This document shows, one piece after another, positions 19,154-25,983 of a stretch of 64,000 nt of DNA. Numbering within the stretch: position 1 is the first letter of the stretch; each line of letters begins with the position of its first letter. Source of the DNA: Streptomyces collinus (GTDB taxonomy: Bacteria > Actinomycetota > Actinomycetes > Streptomycetales > Streptomycetaceae); contig NZ_CP133771.1 in assembly GCF_031348265.1 (NCBI RefSeq), forward strand, positions 8,494,001-8,558,000, in the 5' to 3' direction. A program made the translations under genes and the position numbers. Under the pieces are notes generated by a model. The model saw only the letters and a list, made by a program, of their open reading frames with translations. It had not been told where the DNA came from and searched no databases.

Positions 19154-19957
19154 TCAAGGAGCTGCCCGCTCCGGCTCCGGATCCGTCCGCCGCCCCACCG
19201 CCGCCAGCACGAACGTCACGCTGATGAGCAACGCCCAGGCCCCGAACTTCTCGACCCCCACCGGCTCCCAGCCGTGCTGCTGATACGGATAGCGCCACGC
19301 GCCGACCAGGGTCGCCAGATTCTCCGCCACCCACAGGAAGAACCCGATCAGCACGAACGACAACGCCAGCGGCATCCGCCGGCGCACTCCCCGCACGGTG
19401 AAACACACCGACGTCCCCAGCGTGACGGCCACGAGCAGCCCGGCCAGCACCCAGCGCGCGTCGGGCAGCCAGTGGTGGCTGAAGAAGTTGACGTATATGG
19501 CCGCGGCGACCACGGCCGTCGCCCGCGGCCGATACCGCACGAGCCCCACATCGAACAGATGCCAGGCCCGGCAGACGTAGCTGCCCACGGCCGCGTACAG
19601 AAACCCGCCGTACAGGGGGACACCGGCGAACTTGAGCACGGCCGGCTCCGGGTAGCTCCAGGAGCCGAGCGCCACCTTCACCAGCTCGAAGGCGAGACCG
19701 ATGACATGACAGGCGGCGATGACGGCGATGTCCCGCCCGCTCTCCCAGCCGCGAGCCCAGAACAGCAGCGTGAGCAGCACACCGTAGACGACCAGCAAGT
19801 CGTAGCGCGCCACGGGCAGTTCGGGCAGCAGCGCGGACACGGCCACACCGGACAGCAGGGCGAAGGCGAACGCGCAGGCCCGCGTCTGGGTCCAGGCGAA
19901 CGCGAGCAGCTGGCGAACCGGAGCGGCCAAGGGGCCGGCGATGCTTGCAGGGATCAT
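19154..19957 (-). CDS. DUF817-family membrane protein
   Basis: This 267-residue protein has seven or eight predicted transmembrane helices. The DUF817 family is recognised from the aromatic helix VPLYGGFLYAAVGSYVCRAWH, the charged loop RYRPRATAVVAAAIYVNFFSHHW and the C-terminal ENLATLVGAWRYPYQ. The family has no established function; conserved His and Trp residues inside helices suggest binding of a metal or polar ligand. It is the last gene of a three-gene minus-strand unit with the PiT phosphate transporter, 27 bases after the preceding gene. Confidence 0.82.
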   Translation of the reverse strand: MIPASIAGPLAAPVRQLLAFAWTQTRACAFAFALLSGVAVSALLPELPVARYDLLVVYGVLLTLLFWARGWESGRDIAVIAACHVIGLAFELVKVALGSWSYPEPAVLKFAGVPLYGGFLYAAVGSYVCRAWHLFDVGLVRYRPRATAVVAAAIYVNFFSHHWLPDARWVLAGLLVAVTLGTSVCFTVRGVRRRMPLALSFVLIGFFLWVAENLATLVGAWRYPYQQHGWEPVGVEKFGAWALLISVTFVLAAVGRRTDPEPERAAP

Positions 19958-19984
19958 GGTGCCCTGTAGGACGGGCCGGTGCGC

Positions 19985-20599
19985 CTACCGGTTGCAGTGA
20001 ATCTCCCTGCTCGCAGCCGGGACGCCCGTGTACTCCCGTGCCTGGGTCACGGCCTGGCGCAGCAGCCGGGACAGCAGCCGGTCGGCCTCCGGCGCGGCGC
20101 ACAGCACCCGGAGCGCCTGCTCCAGGCGCCGACGCCCCGGCCCGCGCCACCACAGCAGATCGGCGATCCGGACCGCCGGACCGCTCACAGGCGCGCCGGC
20201 GAGTCGCTCCGCCCTGCGCCGGCACGCCCGGCCGTTCCGTGCCAGGCGCCGCGACGAGGGACGCACCCGGCGTGCAGCGTCCACGACCGTGCCGACGAGC
20301 AGCGGCGGGTAGGCACGGCTCGCGGGGCGGGCGTCGGCGAGGTCGGCGGCCAGCGGCCACAGCGCGTGCCGGGTGTCGTCGCCGACGTTGTCGTTGACCA
20401 CCCGGGCCAGGGCCGCGAGCGCCGGATGCGTCCCGGCCGGGCTGTCGGTGAAACGGCCGGCGGCCAGCAGCGCGGCGGCCTCCATCAGGCAGGCACCGTC
20501 GTCCGGGTGCAGATGGGCGAAACGCCCCGGCACCGGAAGACCGGACGGTGCCCCGGCCGGCGACTCCATGGACGCCCGGCGGCCGGGAAGAGCGATCAT
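19985..20599 (-). CDS. Uncharacterised protein in the phosphate transporter operon
   Basis: This 204-residue soluble protein starts at an ATG with a clear GGGAGG ribosome site, only 20 bases downstream of the PiT gene. It is helical and rich in Ala, Arg and Leu. Recognisable patches are HPDDGACLMEAAALLAAGRF, NDNVGDDTRHALWPLAADLA and RIADLLWWRGPG. There is no signal or membrane segment, and I do not recognise the family. Its position between pit and DUF817 suggests a role tied to phosphate uptake. It is not PhoU: the length is similar but the helical repeat signature is absent. Confidence 0.75.
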   Translation of the reverse strand: MIALPGRRASMESPAGAPSGLPVPGRFAHLHPDDGACLMEAAALLAAGRFTDSPAGTHPALAALARVVNDNVGDDTRHALWPLAADLADARPASRAYPPLLVGTVVDAARRVRPSSRRLARNGRACRRRAERLAGAPVSGPAVRIADLLWWRGPGRRRLEQALRVLCAAPEADRLLSRLLRQAVTQAREYTGVPAASREIHCNR

Positions 20600-20619
20600 G
20601 GGCGGCCTCCCGGCTGTGC

Positions 20620-21618
20620 TCACACAGGGGTGACGGCGTGCAGGAAGAGGTAGAGCGCCGCGGCCGGGATCCCCGCGCCGGGAAACGTGAGGAGCCACGC
20701 GGTGCCGATCGAACGGGCCACCTGCCAGCGTACGTCGGAGAAGCGCCGGGTGGCGCCGGAGCCAAGAATGGCGGCGGTGATGGTCTGCGTGGTGGAGATC
20801 GGGGCCTTCACCAGGAACGCGGTCGTGTAGAGGACGGCCGCGGCAGCGGTCTCGGCGGCGAAACCGCGCGGCGGATCGAGGTGCACGATACGCCGCCCCA
20901 GGGTGGTGATGATGCGACGTCCACCGGTGTACGTACCGGCGGCCATGGCGGCCGCCACGGCGGCGATCACCCACACCGGCACCGAGAAGTCGTCCTGCCA
21001 GCCGGCCGTGACCAGCGCCAGGACGATGACCCCCATGGTCTTCTGCGCGTCCTGCAGACCGTGCCCCAGGCCCATGGCGGCGGCGGAAACGGTCTGCGCC
21101 ATACGGAACCGCCGAGTGGTGCGCCGAGGCGCCGAACGGCGGAACGCCCACAGGATGCCCGTGTGCAGCAGGTACCCGAGGACCACGCCGACCAGCGGGG
21201 ACAGCAGCATCGGCAGGATGACCTTGTCCAGAATGCCCGACCAGTGCACCGTCGCGGATGCCGCGAGCGCGGCACCGACCAGCCCGCCGATCAGGGCGTG
21301 CGAGGACGAGGTGGGCAGCCCCCGCCACCAGGTGAAGACGTTCCACCCGATGGCGCCGATGAGCGCGCACAGGACGAGCAGCAGCCCTGAAGTCGCCTCC
21401 GGTGCCCCGATGATGCCGCTGCCGACGGTCTGGGCGACCCCGGTGCCGAGGAAGGCGCCGAAGAAGTTCATCACCGCGGCCATGGCGAGGGCCACACGCG
21501 GCGTCAGGGCCCGGGTGGAGATGGACGTGGCGATCGCGTTCGCGGCGTCGTGGAAACCGTTGGTGAAGTCGAACGTCAGTCCCACGATGATGATCAGCAC
21601 CACGAGTGTCAGCTCCAT
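20620..21618 (-). CDS. pit: Low-affinity inorganic phosphate transporter, PiT family
   Basis: This 332-residue membrane protein has about ten transmembrane helices and moves phosphate (often as a metal-phosphate complex) with protons. The inverted duplicated PiT signatures are both visible: FDFTNGFHDAANAIATSIST near the N-terminus and a second copy around AMGLGHGLQDAQKTMGVI. It also has the family's GLPTSSSHALIGG and APISTTQTITAAILG re-entrant loops. It heads a three-gene minus-strand operon with two uncharacterised genes. No Pho box was identified upstream. The length is at the short end for bacterial PiT. Confidence 0.94.
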   Translation of the reverse strand: MELTLVVLIIIVGLTFDFTNGFHDAANAIATSISTRALTPRVALAMAAVMNFFGAFLGTGVAQTVGSGIIGAPEATSGLLLVLCALIGAIGWNVFTWWRGLPTSSSHALIGGLVGAALAASATVHWSGILDKVILPMLLSPLVGVVLGYLLHTGILWAFRRSAPRRTTRRFRMAQTVSAAAMGLGHGLQDAQKTMGVIVLALVTAGWQDDFSVPVWVIAAVAAAMAAGTYTGGRRIITTLGRRIVHLDPPRGFAAETAAAAVLYTTAFLVKAPISTTQTITAAILGSGATRRFSDVRWQVARSIGTAWLLTFPGAGIPAAALYLFLHAVTPV

Positions 21619-21738
21619 GCCCGATCACCTTCCGACGCCCGGCCGCACGCCTCCATCGTGCGCTCCCCGGACGGAGGGGGAGCTACGCCACGCGGGGCGA
21701 GCAGCCCGATGGAACCCGGGCACACGGATGCCGCGCTT

Positions 21739-21744
21739 TACGGT
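21739..21744 (+). promoter_or_regulatory. -10 box of a probable leaderless promoter (DUF998 gene)
   Basis: TACGGT ends six bases before the ATG at 21751 and no Shine-Dalgarno is present. This supports 21751 as the start rather than upstream in-frame codons. Confidence 0.45.
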
Positions 21745-21750
21745 GCCCTG

Positions 21751-22374
21751 ATGCGATCTGTTCCTACATGGGCTCTGGTGTCGTCGGGATGCGCGCCGCT
21801 CTTCCTGATCATGGGCTGGCTGGTGGCGGCGTCGCTGCAGGGCCCCCACTACGACCCCGCCGCCCAGACGATCAGCGTCCTGGCCGCGCCCGGGAACTCG
21901 GGGTCCTGGGTGATGACGGCGGCGTTCATCGCACTGGGGTTCTGCCACCTGCTGACGGCCTGGGGTCTGCGCCCGGCCGCGACCGCGGGGCGGACGGCCC
22001 TGGCGGCAGGGGGCGTGTCGGCGCTGGCGGTGGCGATGGTTCCGGCGCCGAGCAGCGGCGGGTCCCTGAGTCACGGTTCCCTGGCCGTCCTGGGCTTCAC
22101 CGTCCTGGCGTCCTGGCCCGTCCTGGCGGCCCGGGCCGGTACCGGCGTGCCGTGGGCCCTGCGCCCCTTCCCCTCCCTGGGGGCGACCGCGGTCATGGCG
22201 GCCGGCGCGGCCTGGTTCCTGATCGAGCTGAACCTCCACGGCGTGGCCGGTGTGGCCGAGCGCGCGGTGACGACCCTCCAGTCGGTCTGGCCCTTCGTCG
22301 TCGTCCTCTCCTGCCTGCGAGGATCCCCGCGCGGCGGCTCGGGGGAGCCGAGGCCGCTCGGGCGTCCGCGCTGA
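21751..22374 (+). CDS. DUF998-family membrane protein
   Basis: This 207-residue integral membrane protein has six predicted helices. DUF998 is recognised from the opening LVSSGCAPLFLIMGWLVAA, then QGPHYDPAAQTISVLAAPG and WVMTAAFIALGFCHLLTAWG. The family is common in actinobacteria and its activity is unknown. The start is supported by a leaderless -10 box. It diverges from pit, with 132 bases between the starts, and is followed by the GH64 gene in the same direction. An own promoter before GH64 makes readthrough unnecessary. Confidence 0.85.
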   Translation: MRSVPTWALVSSGCAPLFLIMGWLVAASLQGPHYDPAAQTISVLAAPGNSGSWVMTAAFIALGFCHLLTAWGLRPAATAGRTALAAGGVSALAVAMVPAPSSGGSLSHGSLAVLGFTVLASWPVLAARAGTGVPWALRPFPSLGATAVMAAGAAWFLIELNLHGVAGVAERAVTTLQSVWPFVVVLSCLRGSPRGGSGEPRPLGRPR

Positions 22375-22391
22375 CCGCGCGGTCCGAAGCA

Positions 22392-22433
22392 TTGACAGGT
22401 CCGGACCAAGAGGTGAATCTGAGAGCGCTCTCA
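22392..22433 (+). promoter_or_regulatory. GH64 promoter with overlapping LacI-type operator
   Basis: TTGACA (22392-22397), a 17-base spacer and GAATCT (22415-22420) form a good -35/-10 pair. The perfect palindrome TGAGAGCGCTCTCA (22420-22433) covers the expected transcription start; with flanks the match extends to CTGAGAGCGCTCTCAG. A repressor bound here would block initiation directly. The 14-bp core is identical to that at 11444-11457. Confidence 0.82.
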
Positions 22434-22471
22434 GAGTTTCGAATCGGCCACCTTTCGAACGGAGGCAGCGC

Positions 22472-23677
22472 GTGTTGCGAACTCTCAGGCGCCGGGCCAC
22501 GGCCGCTGGGCTGTCCCTCGCCACGATCCTCGCCGGCTCACTGCTGGCGACCGGGACGGGTGCTCCGGCCCACGCCGCCGTCCCGGCGACGATCCCACTG
22601 AAGATCACCAACAACTCGGCCCGAGGCGAGCAGCTGTACATCTACAACCTCGGCACGGAACTCTCGACCGGTCGGCAGGGCTGGGCCGACGCGGCCGGCA
22701 CCTTCCACCCCTGGCCGGCGGGCGGCAACCCGCCGACCCCCGCTCCCGACGCCTCGATCCCGGGCCCGGCCGCGGGCCAGTCGGCGACGATCCGCATGCC
22801 GAAGTTCTCCGGCCGCGTGTACTTCTCCTACGGCCAGAAGCTGGTCTTCAAGCTCACCACCGGTGGCCTGGTCCAGCCGGCGGTGCAGAACCCGTCCGAC
22901 CCCAACCGGAACATTCTGTTCAACTGGTCGGAGTACACGCTCAACGACTCCGGCCTGTGGATCAACAGCACACAGGTCGACATGTTCTCCGCTCCCTACG
23001 CGGTGGGAGTGCAGCGAGCCGACGGCAGCACCGCGAGCACCGGCCGGCTCAAGCCCGGCGGGTACAACGGCTTCTTCAACGCCCTCAGGGGGCAGCCCGG
23101 AGGCTGGGCCAACCTGATCCAGACCCGCTCCGACGGCACCGTACTGCGCGCCCTGTCACCGCTGTACGGCCTGGAGACCGGCGCCCTGCCGGCCACCGTC
23201 ATGGACGACTACATCAACCGTGTCTGGCAGAAGTACTCCACGTCGACCCTGACGGTCACCCCCTTCGCCGACCGGCCCGGAACGAAGTACTACGGCAGGG
23301 TCTCCGGCGGCGTCATGAACTTCACCGACGGCGCCGGTGCCGTCGTCACGAGCTTCCAGAAGCCGGACGCATCCTCGGTCTTCGGCTGCCACAGGAGGCT
23401 CGACGCCCCGAACGACCAGGTGCGCGGGCCGATATCACGCACCCTGTGTGCCGGCTTCAACCGCTCCACACTGCTGGTCAACTCCAGCCAGCCCGACGCC
23501 AGTGCCGCCGACTTCTACAAGGACAACGTCACCAATCACTACGCGCGCAAGATCCACGCCCAGATGGCGGACGGAAAGGCATACGCCTTCGCGTTCGACG
23601 ACGTGGGCCATCACGAATCACTCGTCCACGACGGAAGCCCGCGGCAGGCCTACCTCACGCTGGATCCCCTCAGCTGA
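22472..23677 (+). CDS. Secreted GH64 beta-1,3-glucanase
   Basis: This 401-residue exported enzyme starts at GTG behind a perfect GGAGG. Residues 1-34 are a Sec signal ending at AHA. The mature part is one GH64 domain with a thaumatin-like fold. Glu154 in NWSEYT and Asp170 in TQVDMF fall at the positions known as the catalytic pair in the laminaripentaose-producing GH64 enzyme of Streptomyces matensis. It should cleave fungal or plant beta-1,3-glucan (laminarin, curdlan). There is no carbohydrate-binding module after the catalytic domain. Expression is probably repressed through the palindrome that overlaps its promoter. Confidence 0.93.
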   Translation: MLRTLRRRATAAGLSLATILAGSLLATGTGAPAHAAVPATIPLKITNNSARGEQLYIYNLGTELSTGRQGWADAAGTFHPWPAGGNPPTPAPDASIPGPAAGQSATIRMPKFSGRVYFSYGQKLVFKLTTGGLVQPAVQNPSDPNRNILFNWSEYTLNDSGLWINSTQVDMFSAPYAVGVQRADGSTASTGRLKPGGYNGFFNALRGQPGGWANLIQTRSDGTVLRALSPLYGLETGALPATVMDDYINRVWQKYSTSTLTVTPFADRPGTKYYGRVSGGVMNFTDGAGAVVTSFQKPDASSVFGCHRRLDAPNDQVRGPISRTLCAGFNRSTLLVNSSQPDASAADFYKDNVTNHYARKIHAQMADGKAYAFAFDDVGHHESLVHDGSPRQAYLTLDPLS

Positions 23678-23690
23678 GCGGCGAGACATT

Positions 23691-23727
23691 GCCGCCGGCA
23701 CCGCGAACTCAACGCGGTGGCGGCGGC
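23691..23727 (+). terminator. Terminator of the GH64 gene
   Basis: A 15-bp stem with one mismatch (23691-23705 with 23713-23727) and a 7-base loop is followed by TTT, 13 bases after the stop codon. Confidence 0.8.
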
Positions 23728-23881
23728 TTTGCCGTGTCGCCCGGGGGTGTGGTCAGGGGGCTCCGGCACCTGCGAGCGGGCTGGAGACTGCACATGACCG
23801 ACTGCGGCCTTCGCCGTCGACAGCACGCAGAGCGAGGCCGCACTGAGTCACTTGAGTCGGCAGGTCCCCGTGCCTGCCCTC

Positions 23882-23887
23882 TAGGCT
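23882..23887 (+). promoter_or_regulatory. -10 box of a probable leaderless promoter
   Basis: TAGGCT ends six bases before the ATG at 23894 with no Shine-Dalgarno. The 216-bp region between the GH64 gene and this start holds the GH64 terminator and nothing else recognisable. Confidence 0.4.
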
Positions 23888-23893
23888 GGCGCG

Positions 23894-24412
23894 ATGGACA
23901 AGGGGCTCGCTCACGAGGAAAGCGCGTTCATCAACTTTCGGCGCTACGTCCCGGATCCGAAGGAGCACGGGTTTCGGTGGGTCGACATCAAGCAGCTCCG
24001 CTTCTCTGCGGAGTCGGTGGCCGATAGAGGGCTGCTTGCCACGCTGATCGGGCATGAGCAGTTCTGGGACGACTATGCACGTGGTGGAGTGCTGCCGGAC
24101 GGGACCCGGCACGGTCCGTATTGGCTGCGGTTGATCACTGCCGACCTGTACGAGTACATCAGCCAGGAGAAGGCCGTGCAGATCCTGCGGGAGTGGATGG
24201 ATCCGCTCTGGGACGTGCCCACCGAGCTGGACGCAGATCTGCAGCGGGAGGTGTTCGCCCGCCTGGCCGCTGCCGATGGCATCTACTACCTCGGCGATCT
24301 CGGTGATGAGGCGATTCATGACTGGGGACGCGTACACGACTGCTTCCACGAGTTCGTGCTCATCGACCGCTCGGTTGGGCGGATCACGCTCATCGTCGCC
24401 GCCGATGACTGA
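23894..24412 (+). CDS. Uncharacterised acidic protein, possibly acquired
   Basis: This 172-residue soluble protein has no signal or membrane segment. It is rich in aromatic and acidic residues, with phrases such as FRWVDIKQLRFS, GPYWLRLITADLYEYIS, GIYYLGDLGD and VHDCFHEFVLIDRS. I do not recognise the family. Third-position G+C is lower than in the neighbours (TTT, TCT, TAT, GCG mixed with GAT), and an IS5-type transposase relic with an AT-rich patch follows immediately, so transfer from elsewhere is likely. The size and composition would suit an immunity protein or small effector-binding protein, but nothing in the sequence proves it. Confidence 0.65.
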   Translation: MDKGLAHEESAFINFRRYVPDPKEHGFRWVDIKQLRFSAESVADRGLLATLIGHEQFWDDYARGGVLPDGTRHGPYWLRLITADLYEYISQEKAVQILREWMDPLWDVPTELDADLQREVFARLAAADGIYYLGDLGDEAIHDWGRVHDCFHEFVLIDRSVGRITLIVAADD

Positions 24413-24436
24413 CGTGCAGTGGCTGACATCCGGACT

Positions 24437-24514
24437 TGGTTCGAGTCGAGCCCACTCGTCATCAGAAAGATCACCCGCCCCACACCGGACAGGTCCTGGC
24501 CATTCCACGACCAT
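24437..24514 (-). pseudogene. IS5-family transposase relic (N-terminal scrap)
   Basis: From an ATG at 24514 the minus strand reads GDLSDDEWARLEP, the opening of IS5/IS112-type DDE transposases of Streptomyces (the LTDxEWxxLEPLLP helix). The match stops after about 13 residues and no catalytic region follows, so only the extreme N-terminus remains. The rest of the 274-bp gap to 24686 includes an unusually AT-rich patch (about 24515-24580). No intact terminal inverted repeats were found. Confidence 0.5.
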
Positions 24515-24686
24515 ATAGTTGGCTCTTCATCAGTTTTGAAAATCAAATACAACTTTGCCATCCCTTGGTGTAGCTCGACCGGCGATTACGTGAGCCTCAT
24601 GAGCATCACCCGGTGACCACAACCCCTCCCAGAGCAAGGGCAATTGCGGTCACTCTCCCCCCACGCACTGGTGAGAGGCACCGACG

Positions 24687-25358
24687 ATGACGATGAACCA
24701 CGCCCTGCGGTACGGCAGCCGCACGCTCGCGCTGACGGCGACCGCACTCGGGGTGATCGCGACGGCCGTCCCGGCTGCCGCCGACGAACAGCCCACGGCG
24801 GAGCAGATCCTGGCCGACTGCGCTTCCGGAGAAGGCAAGTGCAGCTTCAACTCGCCGCAGCTCGGCAAGGCCTATCTCGGTGAGCCCCGCCAGGTCTCTG
24901 AACTGCTCTTCAACTGCACCGAGTCGCCCGCCTCCCAGTCGATGTCATGGGCCGACACCGTGGGCTCATCCCACTCGGTGGGAGGCTCGGTCACCGTGGG
25001 CGGCGGTATCGAGGGCATCATCACGGCCAGTGTGACCGCGACGTACAACTACACCTGGCAGAGCTCGCACACGGAGACGAGTTCCTTCACCGTCACCGTG
25101 AAGCCCGGAGAAGTGGGCTGGATCTCCCGCGCGCAGGTCATGCAGCAGATATCCGGCACGTGGCAGACCCACTACGACGACCCCAAGTGGGGCCACTACT
25201 ACTGGTTCGTGCCCGACACGGTCACCGGCCCGGCCCCGAACGGCACGGACGGCAAGCACAGCGCCGTCGTGGTCAAGTCCCGCAAGATGACCTCCGGCGA
25301 GAAGCAGCTGTGCGCCGGCGGCTCCGCCCAGGACAAGGTCTTCACCCGCAGTCGCTGA
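24687..25358 (+). CDS. Secreted protein with Ser/Thr-rich amphipathic strands, function unknown
   Basis: This 223-residue exported protein begins at an ATG behind GAGAGG; residues 1-32 form a Sec signal ending AAA. The mature domain starts with a four-helix-sized segment holding CASGEGKC. Long alternating strands follow: SHSVGGSVTVGGGIEGIITA, SVTATYNYTW and SSHTETSSFTVTVKPGEVGW. Alternating Ser/Thr with hydrophobic residues around a Gly-rich turn is the signature of membrane-insertion hairpins in aerolysin/ETX-type pore-forming proteins, so an aerolysin-like fold is a reasonable hypothesis. No homologue is named with confidence. It is a single gene ending at a hairpin, in an accessory region. 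Confidence 0.75.
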   Translation: MTMNHALRYGSRTLALTATALGVIATAVPAAADEQPTAEQILADCASGEGKCSFNSPQLGKAYLGEPRQVSELLFNCTESPASQSMSWADTVGSSHSVGGSVTVGGGIEGIITASVTATYNYTWQSSHTETSSFTVTVKPGEVGWISRAQVMQQISGTWQTHYDDPKWGHYYWFVPDTVTGPAPNGTDGKHSAVVVKSRKMTSGEKQLCAGGSAQDKVFTRSR

Positions 25359-25403
25359 TCCGGCCTCGGCGGTCAGGGATGAGACACGCGGACTGATGCC
25401 CGG

Positions 25404-25432
25404 CCCCGTCAGACGGTTCTCGTCCGACGGGG
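25404..25432. terminator. Bidirectional terminator between convergent genes
   Basis: CCCCGTC (25404-25410) pairs with GACGGGG (25426-25432). Inside it GACG (25412-25415) pairs with CGTC (25421-25424) around a 5-base loop, leaving one mismatched pair between the two stems. It ends 12 bases before the opposing stop codon. Confidence 0.75.
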
Positions 25433-25444
25433 TGCCCCGCGGCG

Positions 25445-25870
25445 TCAACTGCTCGCGGCGGCGGTCACCGTGGCGGGATCCACCCCGGTCAGTTCGACGA
25501 TGCGGTGCGGTGCCACACCGGCGGCCAGTGCTCGTCCGATCAGGCCGTCCCGCCCGTCCGCGCAGTCGCGGTAGGCGAGCAGTTCCTCCTCGACCCGGGC
25601 CAGCGGCTCCGGCGCCATCTGGTGGCGGAGGCGGTTCAGCTCCTCCTCGCTCAGCGGGACGGGCAGCCGCTCCGCTCCCTCCGGCACGGCTGCCCTCTCC
25701 TCCGGCGGCAGCAGACGCAGGTGCGGCGAGGTCGGCGTGCTTCCCTGAGCGTCGAGCCAGGCGCGCACCGCGGGAGTCTCCATGCACGCGAGTTCACCGA
25801 CGGCCGCCGGAACCACGCCGAGCTGCGCGGACGCGTCGTCAAGCAGAAACAGGTAGGCGTCGTCGGTCAT
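25445..25870 (-). CDS. Small uncharacterised acidic protein
   Basis: This 141-residue soluble protein uses the ATG at 25870, which has AAGGAG at a good distance. It opens with MTDDAYLFLLDDASAQLG and contains an acidic helical middle (PLSEEELNRLRHQM, ARVEEELLAYRDC). The C-terminus, GVAPHRIVELTGVDPATVTA, looks like a helix-turn-helix of the type that ends short regulators. No family is recognised. A DNA-binding or toxin-antitoxin role could be imagined from that helix pair but is unsupported. It lies 114 bases downstream of the Fic-like gene on the same strand. Confidence 0.65.
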   Translation of the reverse strand: MTDDAYLFLLDDASAQLGVVPAAVGELACMETPAVRAWLDAQGSTPTSPHLRLLPPEERAAVPEGAERLPVPLSEEELNRLRHQMAPEPLARVEEELLAYRDCADGRDGLIGRALAAGVAPHRIVELTGVDPATVTAAASS

Positions 25871-25983
25871 CCTCGGCTCCTTCACTCCAGGGTGCTGATC
25901 GACATCCCATTACCCCGCCGCGCGCGGAATACAGCCCGATCACCGCTGAGAGGGAACACCACTCGGCTGACGGGGGACGAGGC

